A DNA stretch of 22,197 nucleotides from CBDCME01 sp965218865 (lineage in GTDB: Bacteria; Pseudomonadota; Alphaproteobacteria; JAAXGF01), in NCBI GenBank assembly GCA_965218865.1, contig CBDCME010000066.1:1-22197 (forward strand), read 5' to 3'. Both the position numbers and the translations under genes were made by a program. This document shows positions 8,540 to 16,357 of the stretch, piece by piece. The notes under the pieces are model-generated. The model was not told where the DNA came from, searched no databases, and was given only the letters and a program-made list of their open reading frames with translations. Within the stretch, counting starts at the first letter, position 1; each line of letters begins with the position of its first letter.

Positions 8540-9943
8540 GTGGCTGGAAAATCCTTCGACGTCATCGTGGTGGGCGGTGGTCCCGGCGGCTATGTCACCG
8601 CAATCCGGGCGGCGCAACTGGGCATGAATGTCGCCCTCGTGGAACGCGAGCATCTCGGCGGTATCTGCCTGAACTGGGGCTGCATTCCCACCAAGGCGCT
8701 GTTGCGGACTTCCGAAATCCATCATCTCCTGGGCCACCTCGATGATTATGGTTTAAGCGTCAAGGGCATTTCCTTCGACGCCGGAAAGATCGTCAAGCGT
8801 TCGCGTTCCATCGCTGGACAGTTGTCGGCCGGGGTCAAACATCTTCTCAAAAAGAACAAGGTCACCGTTGTCGACGGCCACGGAAGCCTCGCCGGCCGGG
8901 GCCGGATCAAGGTCGTAAAGGACGGGAAGCCGGTGGCGGAACTCGCCGGCGCCCACCTCATTCTCTCCACCGGGGCCAGGGCTCGCACTCTGCCGGGCCT
9001 GGAACCCGACGGGAAATTCATCTGGACTTATAAGGAAGCGATGATTCCCGACAAGATGCCCAAATCGGTTCTGGTCATCGGCTCGGGCGCGATCGGCATG
9101 GAGTTCGCCAGTTTTTACAGCGATATGGGCGCCGCCGCGACAGTGGTCGAGATTCTGCCCGAAATTCTACCGGCCGAGGACCCCGAGATTTCCGCCTTCG
9201 CCCGCAAGGCGTTCGAAAAACAGGGGATGAAAATCCACACCGGAGCGACCGTGAAGTCCTTGAAAACTGGTGCCAAGGGCGTGAGCGCCGAGATCGAGGC
9301 GGGTGACGGCAAGAAGAGCAAGGTTAGCGCCGAACGGGTGGTTCTGGCGGTCGGTATCGTCGGCAACGTCGAGGACATCGGACTCGAGGGCACCAAGGTG
9401 AAGGTCGACCGGGCCCACGTCGTGGTCGATCAATGGCTGCGCACCGGGGAGACGGGCGTTTACGCCATCGGTGATCTGGTGGGTCCGCCGTGGCTGGCGC
9501 ACAAGGCGAGCCACGAGGGAGTCATCTGCGTCGAGAAGATCGCCGGCGTTTCCGGTGTCCATCTGCTCGACACCGGCCTCATCCCCGGCTGTACCTACTG
9601 CCGGCCGCAGATCGCCAGCGTCGGTCTGGGCGAAAAGGCCGCCAAGGACGCGGGCCACGCGGTCAAGGTCGGCCGCTTTCCCTACATCGCCAACGGCAAG
9701 GCCATCGCCCTGGGGGAATCCGAGGGCCTGATCAAGACCGTATTCGATGCCAAGACCGGCGAACTGCTGGGGGCCCACATGGTGGGCGCCGAGGTGACCG
9801 AACTGATTCAGGGGTTCGGCGTCGCCAAGACGCTCGAAACCACCGAGGCCGAGCTCATGCACGCCGTGTTTCCCCATCCCACCCTCTCGGAGATGATGCA
9901 CGAGTCGGTGCTTGACGCCTACGGCCGGGCGCTCCACTTCTAG
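8540..9943 (+). CDS. lpd: dihydrolipoyl dehydrogenase, E3 component
   Basis: This 467-residue flavoprotein re-oxidises dihydrolipoamide with NAD. The FAD-binding motif VVGGGPGGY is at 10-18, the redox-active pair is in GGICLNWGCIPTK (Cys43, Cys48), the NAD-binding motif VIGSGAIGMEF lies mid-protein, the second FAD motif is VYAIGDLVG, and the C-terminal His-Glu pair is in FPHPTLSEMMHE. It starts with GTG at 8540, supported by AGGAG seven bases upstream. There is no N-terminal lipoyl domain on this E3, unlike in some bacteria. It is the fourth gene of the operon, 58 bases after pdhC. Confidence 0.97.
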   Translation: MAGKSFDVIVVGGGPGGYVTAIRAAQLGMNVALVEREHLGGICLNWGCIPTKALLRTSEIHHLLGHLDDYGLSVKGISFDAGKIVKRSRSIAGQLSAGVKHLLKKNKVTVVDGHGSLAGRGRIKVVKDGKPVAELAGAHLILSTGARARTLPGLEPDGKFIWTYKEAMIPDKMPKSVLVIGSGAIGMEFASFYSDMGAAATVVEILPEILPAEDPEISAFARKAFEKQGMKIHTGATVKSLKTGAKGVSAEIEAGDGKKSKVSAERVVLAVGIVGNVEDIGLEGTKVKVDRAHVVVDQWLRTGETGVYAIGDLVGPPWLAHKASHEGVICVEKIAGVSGVHLLDTGLIPGCTYCRPQIASVGLGEKAAKDAGHAVKVGRFPYIANGKAIALGESEGLIKTVFDAKTGELLGAHMVGAEVTELIQGFGVAKTLETTEAELMHAVFPHPTLSEMMHESVLDAYGRALHF

Positions 9944-9970
9944 GCCAAGGTGATTGCGAAGGTCTCAGCG

Positions 9971-10891
9971 ATGTCAGGAGCGAGCCTGCTGAACGACGCC
10001 CCGGTGGTGCCGCGCAAGCCGCAGTGGATACGGGTCAAGGCGCCCGGCGCGCCGGTCTATCACGAGACCCGCCGGCTGATGCGCAAGCTCAAGCTGAACA
10101 CGGTCTGCGAGGAGGCGGCGTGTCCCAACATCGGGGAATGCTGGTCGAAGCGCCACGCCACGGTGATGATTCTGGGGCGTGTCTGCACCCGCGCCTGCAC
10201 CTTTTGCAACGTCGCCACCGGGCGGCCCGATCTACTCGATCCCCACGAACCCGATCACCTCGCGGAGGCGGTCGCCGCGCTTGGCCTCGAGCACGTCGTG
10301 ATTACCTCGGTCGATCGCGACGACCTGGACGACGGTGGCGCCGGCCAGTTCGTCCGCTGTATCGAGCGTATCCGCGTCACCTCGCCGGGGACGACGATCG
10401 AGGTCCTGACACCCGATTTCCGCAATAAGAACGGCGCCGGCGAGGCGGTGGTCGCGGCCCGTCCCGACGTTTTCAACCACAACCTCGAAACCGTTCCGAG
10501 GCTCTATACCGAAGTCCGGCCCGGGGCGCGCTATTTCGAATCCCTGCGTCTGCTCGACAGTGCCAAACGCGGTGACCCCGGCATCTTCACGAAATCGGGA
10601 ATCATGGTCGGCCTTGGCGAGGAGCCGCGCGAGGTTCTTCAGGTGATGGACGATCTGCGTTCCGCCGAGGTCGACTTCCTGACCATCGGCCAATACCTGC
10701 AACCGACCCCGCGCCACCACGCGGTGGACCGATTCGTTACCCCCGACGAATTCGACGACTATGCCCGCAAGGCGCGCGCGAAGGGGTTCCTAATGGTCTC
10801 GGCCTCGCCCTTGACCCGCTCCTCCTACCACGCGGCGGAGGATTTCGCCAAGCTGCGCCAAGCCCGCGAGGACAGGCTCCGGCGGGCTTGA
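9971..10891 (+). CDS. lipA: lipoyl synthase
   Basis: This 306-residue radical-SAM enzyme inserts two sulfurs into protein-bound octanoyl groups to make lipoyl cofactors. The auxiliary cluster cysteines are Cys46, Cys51 and Cys57 (CEEAACPNIGEC), and the radical-SAM cluster is CTRACTFC (Cys72, Cys76, Cys79). The C-terminal RSSYHA contains the conserved Ser ligand of the auxiliary cluster. The ATG at 9971 has AAGG at good spacing; a GTG at 9950 would add seven residues. It follows lpd closely, and its product modifies the lipoyl domains of PdhB and PdhC from the same operon. Confidence 0.96.
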   Translation: MSGASLLNDAPVVPRKPQWIRVKAPGAPVYHETRRLMRKLKLNTVCEEAACPNIGECWSKRHATVMILGRVCTRACTFCNVATGRPDLLDPHEPDHLAEAVAALGLEHVVITSVDRDDLDDGGAGQFVRCIERIRVTSPGTTIEVLTPDFRNKNGAGEAVVAARPDVFNHNLETVPRLYTEVRPGARYFESLRLLDSAKRGDPGIFTKSGIMVGLGEEPREVLQVMDDLRSAEVDFLTIGQYLQPTPRHHAVDRFVTPDEFDDYARKARAKGFLMVSASPLTRSSYHAAEDFAKLRQAREDRLRRA

Positions 10892-10900
10892 GCATGGGTG

Positions 10901-11365
10901 ATGCCGACCCACGCCGAGAAGCGCGAACTCCCGTACAGCCCCGAGCAGTTGTTCGAACTGGTTGCCGCCATCGAGCGCTATCCCGAGTTCATTCCCTGGT
11001 GCCGCGCGGTCCGAGTCATCCGACGCGACAGCGATTCGATCACCGCCGACGTGGTCGTCGGCTTCAAGGTGTTTCGTGAACGATTCACCTGTGTCGTGAC
11101 CCTGGCGCCGCCGTCGGCGGTGGACGTCGCCTATCTCAAGGGTCCGCTGCGCTATCTCAACAACCATTGGCGCTTCATCGCCAACCCCCAGGGCGGATGC
11201 ACCCTCGATTTCTACGTCGATTTCGAATTCCACTCGGCGCTCATGCAACGAGTCATCAAGCTCCTCTTCAACGAAGCCGTACGCCGCATGGTCTCCGCCT
11301 TCGAGACCCGCGCCCGCGCCCTCTACGTCCCCGGCGTTAAAAACAAAACACCCGTGCCCAGATAG
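10901..11365 (+). CDS. RatA/COQ10-type START-like protein (ubiquinone-binding family)
   Basis: This 154-residue protein belongs to the polyketide cyclase/COQ10-RatA family. Typical segments are ELPYSPEQLFELVAAIERYPEFIPWC at the start (helix-grip fold entry), VVVGFKVFRERFTCVV, GPLRYLNNHWRF and VDFEFHSALMQRVIKLLFNEAVRRMV at the C-terminus. COQ10 relatives bind ubiquinone and support respiration; the RatA toxin label comes from the E. coli homolog and may not apply. It starts with ATG at 10901, nine bases after lipA, and is the usual last gene of this alphaproteobacterial operon. A GTG at 10898 is an equivalent alternative start. Confidence 0.9.
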   Translation: MPTHAEKRELPYSPEQLFELVAAIERYPEFIPWCRAVRVIRRDSDSITADVVVGFKVFRERFTCVVTLAPPSAVDVAYLKGPLRYLNNHWRFIANPQGGCTLDFYVDFEFHSALMQRVIKLLFNEAVRRMVSAFETRARALYVPGVKNKTPVPR

Positions 11366-11538
11366 TCCGCTTCAGAAAAAACCGAATAGCCGGAAACCGG
11401 GGACAAATCGGGGACAGTTTACTAATTATTGGAGTGACGCGGATCGAATGCTCAGGCGGCAATGGCGCCGTGATAGAAGGCCGACGCCGGGTTAATCGCC
11501 CACTGGACTGGACCGGCAAACGTGCCCAACCCTACATT

Positions 11539-12120
11539 TCATTCGCATCTGTCATCCCCAGGGCAACCCATCAGCAAGAAATAAAGAAGAGGATATACGC
11601 TCGGCTCTATTCTCCATTGTGAGTCAATCCCCCACGGCCCGGCACCAGTGTCTTTCTCTAGCCAACCTTCTCCTAATGAACCATCCTGGCTCCCTGATTT
11701 CCCTTGTATATTCTTGATGCGAGGCCTTCCAGCCTTAGCGCCACGGTGCTTACCATTCATGAGGACAAGCATCTTCGCCAGCCTTTTTACCGAATAAGTT
11801 TCTTGGATTTTGAATTCAAGGTAAGTGCGGATGTCACCCAAGTTTTCCCAATTTCCATCCTTCAGCGCGCAAAGAATAAGGAAGCGATCCTTTCCAACCT
11901 CCCCGCGTACCATGCGTTCCCACCATATTTTGTTCTCGTCCGCGTTCGGCAACAGAAATTTTTTGCCAAAATCGCCGAATATGTTGACCGCGTCAAACGG
12001 ACGCTCGGCGCCGATGTTGACGTCTCCGCCATCACTCGCGGCCTTCCGCTCCTTCGCTTCACTGTTGAAGGCGGGGAAAAATACCAGTGTGGCGACCAAC
12101 AACCCGAGCAGCTTGTGCAC
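11539..12120 (-). CDS. secreted protein of unknown function
   Basis: I do not recognise the family. The likely start is a GTG at 12120 with AGGGAG six bases upstream, giving 193 residues. The N-terminus (HKLLGLLVATLVFFPAFNSEA) is a Sec signal peptide with an Ala-type cleavage site, so the product is probably periplasmic or secreted. The mature part contains FGKKFLLPNADENKIWWERMV, then CALKDGNWENLGDIRTYLEFK, then a basic stretch KHRGAKAGRPRIKNIQGK, and ends in LLYFLLMGCPGDDRCE with two Cys. Base composition is visibly more AT-rich than the pdh genes, which suggests transfer. An upstream ATG at 12165 would add 15 residues and is less likely. Confidence 0.6.
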   Translation of the reverse strand: MHKLLGLLVATLVFFPAFNSEAKERKAASDGGDVNIGAERPFDAVNIFGDFGKKFLLPNADENKIWWERMVRGEVGKDRFLILCALKDGNWENLGDIRTYLEFKIQETYSVKRLAKMLVLMNGKHRGAKAGRPRIKNIQGKSGSQDGSLGEGWLEKDTGAGPWGIDSQWRIEPSVYPLLYFLLMGCPGDDRCE

Positions 12121-12542
12121 TGCTAACTCCCTGAGGTGGAACCCGAGAATCGGACAATAAGCCAAGTTGGACTCCTACCCCTACAACTTGTTGGCGGGAG
12201 GAGGGGGATATAAAGCGAAGACACAGGTAACAAGGCGCTGAATTCCCAGCAATGGCGGTCTTTGCGGCAGAGGATTCTCACGCTGGAGGCGCCTGCGAAT
12301 GTTATGCGATAAGCGTTCATTGAGGGGCGGTTTTTCAGGTCAGCCATTATCAGGCTACAATTCGCCTTTACTCGAAAATCTGCTCTCGGTCACTGACACG
12401 GTTGTCACGATATGGTTTTTCAGCCCACGAATTTTGCGGGAATGTGTGATGGCGGCGGCGGCGCGGTCCTGGTGCGAATTCGGTTCGGTGGGCCGGATCG
12501 CCGTTCGCCAGGCAGAGCCGGCCGAACGAGACAACGGCACGA
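12121..12542. other. gap without supported gene
   Basis: This stretch separates two divergent genes. Short frames here have no recognisable homology or good ribosome sites. It presumably carries the promoters of both neighbours. I see no terminator or RNA gene. Confidence 0.4.
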
Positions 12543-13591
12543 TTGAATGGGGGCAGGTTACTGGACGTTCTGAAACTTGGCATCGCGGTGGTATTGGCTG
12601 GCGTTATTGGCTTCGCCGCCCATCGGGCCCGTATTTGCTCGGTGGCCGCGGTCGAGGAGATCATGACCACCCGACGCGGATACATGCTCGCGGGCTTCGC
12701 CAAAATGGCGCTATGGGTGTTGGGCGTGACCCTGCTCGCCGACTGGATCCTGCCCGTCGATTTCGTTCCGGCGAGCGCTCGGCAAATCTCGATGCTGACG
12801 ATCGGCGGCGGGATCCTTTTCGGTGTCGGTGCCACCGTCAATGGCGGCTGCGCCTTCTCGACGTTGACCCGACTCGGCGGCGGAAACGTCGGCATGGTGG
12901 CGTCGTTGGCCGGCTTCCTTGTCGGTGCTGGCGCCCATGGTGTCGTGACCGCGGTGGGCCTGACGCCGGCACTCGTGGAGACGACCGCGGCCCTGTCGAC
13001 CGTGGGGCCCTGGCGGGGCCTCCTAACGACGGTGCTGAGCCTTTGGATGGTCTGGGAATTGATTCGGTTGTGCCGCTCCGCCAACCCCGGAAACTGGCGT
13101 CAACGGCTGTTCCCCGAGCAATATCGGTTGTTGACGGCCGCGGTGCTGATGGGCCTGAGCCATGCCGTGATCTACGCCTTGATTGGCCTGTGGCCGTATA
13201 CGCAACTCTTCGGCCAGGTCGCGCGCCGCGCCATGGTCGGGACGCCACCACGCCCCTCGGCTCTTTGGTTTTTGTTCGCGGCGTTGATTATCGGGATCGG
13301 TTTGTCCGCCTGGCAAGGCCGCCGATTCATTTTGCAGTGGCGCCCCGACCCGAAATGGGCTGCCTATGGCGCCGGAGGCGTGCTCATGGGCCTTGGCGCC
13401 GCGATGATACCCGGCGCGGCAACGACGTCCTCATCCTCCACGGCATCCCGTCTCTTTCAGCCCACGCCATACCGGCGTTTCTGGCGATGCTCGTCGGGAT
13501 CGCCACGACCTTGATCACCATGCGGTCACTGGGTCTGAAAATCCCGCGATTGGATTGCAGCGGTGACATCTGCTCGGCCGATCCCAAGTAA
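12543..13591 (+). pseudogene. YeeE/YedE-family sulfur-compound transporter, frameshifted near the C-terminus
   Basis: This is a polytopic membrane protein with repeated hydrophobic helices. Family signatures are GFAAHRARICSVAAVEE near residue 23-39 and VNGGCAFSTLTRLGGGNVG near 100-118; these Cys residues line the substrate path in thiosulfate transporters of this family. At about 13411-13416 the frame breaks: after GAAMIPG the open frame reads into unrelated codons to 13514, while the family continuation GNDVLILHGIPSLSAHAIPAF resumes in another frame and runs to a stop at 13591. Two extra bases (or one missing) in a GC-repeat tract explain it. It could be a real mutation or an assembly error. 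The start used is TTG at 12543; GTG at 12588 is an alternative. Confidence 0.8.
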
Positions 13592-14016
13592 ACAGGCCAA
13601 GTTTCGGGTCGGGTGGATCGCCGGATCAGGGTTCGGTGTAGGATTCGTGGTCACCGGAATATCTGCCGTCGGCCCATTCGCGGAACCGCAGTACACGTGG
13701 TCGAAACGGCGAGGTATCGTCAATACCTGTCATTCGCGTTACCGGCCCCGACCAACTCATATTGTGAAGGCTTGTCCGACGCCTGCCGATCCGCGCACCG
13801 CGCCGCACCCGCCCGTGTCCGACAAGCGTCCGACAACCCTTCACAATCTGAGACGAATCCGTCACACGCCAGGCACGGCCGCTGCCAGATGTTAAGCCGT
13901 CGCAGCCGGAGGGAAAGCTGCCATTCCGTCTCTAATTTCCGGAGCTGGGGGGTAAGCCGCCGCACGGCACGGCCCATCAGATCGACAGCAGCTAGCCAAC
14001 TATAGACGATTTCCAA
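13592..14016. other. non-coding gap containing a large inverted repeat
   Basis: I find no gene here on either strand; the short frames present are low in homology and partly mirror images caused by the inverted repeat at 13756-13852. The remainder (13853-14016) shows no clear structure. Confidence 0.5.
13756..13852. repeat. long imperfect inverted repeat (hairpin), arms about 32 bases
   Basis: The left arm (13756-13787) begins CTCATATTGTGAAGG and continues TTGTC-GACGC-TG-CG. The right arm (13821-13852), read on the minus strand, begins CTCAGATTGTGAAGG and follows the same pattern. About 27 of 32 positions match, with single-base mismatches spread along the stem, and a 33-base GC-rich loop lies between. 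There is no T-run, so it is not a classic terminator. It may be a REP-like element, a recombination site or a structured RNA. Confidence 0.65.
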
Positions 14017-14559
14017 TCAGGGATTTTCGCCGGGAGGGTGAGGCAGCTTCTCGATTGCTTCTTCAAAATACCGCACGTCCCCGAGCACGCGGGCAAGGAT
14101 GAGTGCGCCTTCCAGACAGGCAAGTACGGAGGAGGCACTAGGGCCCTTCCAATTCGATCCGAAGGCTGTGGTCAAATATTCAAGGATCATCTTGAAAAAC
14201 TCTCTGACCGCCATATTGACCGGCTGCGGTAGACCGTCGCGCTCGGCGCCAAAAAGCCCGCACAAGCACATTTGATCATCCATAACGAGCGCATCACGAA
14301 ACAGCGCCGTTACTCTTTCGATCGCCTGGTCTGGCGAATGGTCTTTGGCATCGTCCAGTCGCTCCCGCGCACGCATGGTATAGCGCGTGGCGAGCGCCTC
14401 GCCCAACGCGGCCTTCGTCGGGAAATGGTAGTGGACGCTGGAACTCTTGACGCCCACGTCCTCGGCCAAGTTGCGAAAGCTGAAGCCGTTATAGCCTCCC
14501 GTCCGCGCCCGGCGTTCCGCCGCATCGAGAATACGTTCATGGGATTGCTGTTTAGCCAT
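14017..14559 (-). CDS. TetR/AcrR-family transcriptional regulator
   Basis: The protein has 180 residues from the ATG at 14559, which has GGAG seven bases upstream (an upstream start at 14616 would run through the operator region). Residues about 8-55 form the TetR helix-turn-helix: ERILDAAERRARTGGYNGFSFRNLAEDVGVKSSSVHYHFPTKAAL. The C-terminal part (MCLCGLFGAERDGLPQPV, then ACLEGALILARVLG) is the ligand-binding and dimerisation domain typical of the YcdC/TetR_C subgroup. It is divergent from the SDR gene at 14681 and shares its 120-base intergenic region with palindromes, so it likely represses both itself and that gene. The inducer is unknown. Confidence 0.92.
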   Translation of the reverse strand: MAKQQSHERILDAAERRARTGGYNGFSFRNLAEDVGVKSSSVHYHFPTKAALGEALATRYTMRARERLDDAKDHSPDQAIERVTALFRDALVMDDQMCLCGLFGAERDGLPQPVNMAVREFFKMILEYLTTAFGSNWKGPSASSVLACLEGALILARVLGDVRYFEEAIEKLPHPPGENP

Positions 14560-14577
14560 TGGGTTCTCCAAAATTTC

Positions 14578-14591
14578 TATCGATTGATAGA
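14578..14591. promoter_or_regulatory. operator-like palindrome 1
   Basis: CTATCGATTGATAG is a 5-4-5 palindrome upstream of the TetR gene start. It shares the CTATCGAT core with the second palindrome at 14632-14641, as expected for paired TetR sites. Confidence 0.55.
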
Positions 14592-14597
14592 TAGTGG

Positions 14598-14626
14598 TTG
14601 ACATGGAAAACATCAAGTGGTATTGG
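14598..14626 (+). promoter_or_regulatory. promoter-like sequence for the SDR gene
   Basis: A perfect TTGACA (14598-14603) is followed after 17 bases by TATTGG (14621-14626). The two palindromes flank it closely on both sides, so a bound regulator would block polymerase. Confidence 0.6.
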
Positions 14627-14631
14627 TCTAC

Positions 14632-14641
14632 CTATCGATAG
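14632..14641. promoter_or_regulatory. operator-like palindrome 2
   Basis: CTATCGATAG is a perfect 10-base palindrome a few bases downstream of the -10 element. It repeats the CTATCGAT core of the site at 14578-14591. Confidence 0.55.
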
Positions 14642-14680
14642 ATCATTCCTACTCAAACACCAACCCAAGGAGTGCGGAAC

Positions 14681-14968
14681 ATGTCAAACAAACTCAGCAT
14701 CATCGCCGGCGGCTCGACCGGCATGGGAAAAGCTACCGCGGCCGAGATCGTGCGCGAAGGCCGCACCGTCCTGATTATTGGGCGAGATGAGGCAAAACTC
14801 GCGGCGGCAAAGGCCGAGCTTGACGCTTTGGGCACCGGCACGGTCGAAACCTTTGCCGCCGATCTCTCCGATCAGGAGTCCGTCAACGGCCTGGTATCCC
14901 AGATCGAGGACGAGCCACGACACATAGATCAGCTGGTGAACGCGGCGGGATCATTCTTTTTCACCTGA
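14681..14968 (+). pseudogene. short-chain dehydrogenase/reductase, truncated after about 95 residues
   Basis: The gene starts with ATG at 14681 and a strong AAGGAG at 14667-14672. The N-terminal Rossmann region is well kept: IAGGSTGMGKATA (the TGxxxGxG cofactor motif), IIGRDEAKL, AADLSDQESV and the NAAG motif at LVNAAGSFFF. The frame then stops. SDR enzymes are usually about 250 residues and need a Ser-Tyr-Lys triad beyond this point; none is present here or just downstream. The sequence after the stop does not resume the family, so the 3' two-thirds was lost by deletion or replacement, with the breakpoint near 14966. The product cannot be an active SDR. Its promoter and TetR control region look intact. 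Confidence 0.85.
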
Positions 14969-15032
14969 CTTTCGTCTGCCCGTGGTGTGACCGTAGCGGT
15001 CCGCCGCTCGATGTGGAAAGAGGAGACCTTCA

Positions 15033-16294
15033 ATGCATGTGCGAGGAATATTCCCCGTCGCTCTGGGGTTGGCGTTGCTGTGCCCAGCAGCGAACGCGGA
15101 CTCGACGATCACGGCCGATGAACTCGTTGATTTGGTGTTGGCGAACAATCCCACGCTTCCCGCGGCCCGAGCCGAATGGCACGCCGCAAAGGAACGTGTG
15201 GAAGCGGCCGGCGCCCTCGACGATCCGTCGTTTACATATTACTTGGCGCCCAAAACCCTGTGGGGATCGAGAGACGCGCCCCGGGGCCATAATTCCAGTC
15301 GTCACAGAATATCCCGTGGCAAGGAATACTGCGCCTGCAGGAGCGCGTTGCGGCCGAAGAATCCGAGGCAACCGGTCACGGCGTCCAGACGACCCGGATA
15401 AATCTACGGGCCGCGGCGAAATTGGCCTTCGCGGACTGGTACCTTGTTCATGCGGCGCTGAAAATCAATGAAAAGAGCCAGTCCCTCTGGAACGATTTCA
15501 AAGCCGTCGCGGAAACGAATTATGCCAATAACAAAGCCTCTCGCCAGGACGTCATACAAGCCGAAGTCGAATTTTACCGGCGGGATCAGCGTAGAATTTT
15601 GCTGGAACGACAACGCGCCGAGGTCATGGCGCGTATCAATGCCTTGGCGAACCCCGAACCCGGCCAGCCAATCCCGCCGCCATCATACACGGCGGCGCTT
15701 ACGCCCCTACCGAATCTAGCGACCCTGCGTGAACAGGCCATCGATTCTCGTCCCGAACTTCAAGCCCTGAGGAAACAGCTCGGCGCCGCCGAAAGCCGCG
15801 TCGCTCTTGCCGAAAAGGATTTCTTCCCCGACTTTCAGTTGCGGGCCGGTCACAACGCTCTTTGGGACAATAGAGATAAGAGATGGAACGTTGGGTTCAG
15901 CGTCAATATCCCCTTCGACCAAGGCAAACGCCGTGCGGCGGAGAGTGGCGCCCGCGCGCGCGCCAAGAAATTGGAGTGGGAATTACGGAATTTAACCGCA
16001 ACCTACCAAAGTGAAGTCGATCAGGCCTACGCCCGGGTCAAAAAAACCGAGGAAATTTTATCTCTTCTAAAAAGCCAGTTGCTGCCGCTGGCGGAAGAAA
16101 ATCTCGATACGGCGCTCGGCGAATACCGAGCCGGAAAAGGAGACTTTCAGGCCCTTGTGCGCACGGGCGAACAGATCATCGAGGTCGAGCACAAGTACGA
16201 GGAAGCCCAAGCCGACTACATCCGCAATCTTGCCGCCCTCGAACGCGCCGTTGGCGAAACGCTTTCGCCCAATCCAGCCGAGCCCCACGACTAA
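15033..16294 (+). pseudogene. TolC-family outer-membrane efflux protein (heavy-metal RND type), single frameshift
   Basis: The start is ATG at 15033 with AGAGGAG upstream and a signal peptide (GIFPVALGLALLCPAANA). TolC-type segments follow: TADELVDLVLANNPTLPAARAEWHAAKERV, GALDDPSFTYYLAP. At about 15291-15294 the frame breaks (AATTCC where AATTTCC would keep frame). The next frame continues the family without a stop: FQSSQNIPWQGILRLQERVAA, then LAFADWYLVHAALKI, ARINALANPEPGQPIPPP, SRPELQALRKQLG, WNVGFSVNIPFDQGKRR, and a C-terminal coiled coil to 16294. Restored length would be about 420 residues, normal for CusC/CzcC relatives. It forms the outer-membrane duct of a metal exporter. The remains of the RND pump at 19666-20058 belong with it. 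Confidence 0.85.
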
Positions 16295-16333
16295 ATGGCG
16301 CTATCCCCGACCAGGCCATCAAGGTGAAAAACG

Positions 16334-16357
16334 ATGCGTATCACGACAGTGTTGATC
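16334..16357 (+). pseudogene. stub of the next efflux-operon gene, cut by the ISAs1-family element
   Basis: AAGGTG at 16321 precedes an ATG at 16334 encoding MRITTVLI. Joined across the ISAs1-family element (after removing the duplicated bases) it continues as MVALTECSRC before stopping. The hydrophobic start resembles a signal peptide. By position it would be the periplasmic adaptor (CusB/CzcB type), but too little remains to prove this. Confidence 0.4.
16347..16357. repeat. target-site duplication of ISAs1-family element, left copy
   Basis: CAGTGTTGATC here is repeated exactly at 18438-18448, immediately outside the element's two ends. ISAs1-family elements usually make 8-10-bp duplications, so one base may be chance. 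Confidence 0.8.

Noticed and set aside
12299..13400. Long plus-strand frame overlapping the YeeE/YedE gene
   Set aside because: Only its last part (after about 13414) is real transporter sequence; the earlier part is a shadow frame.
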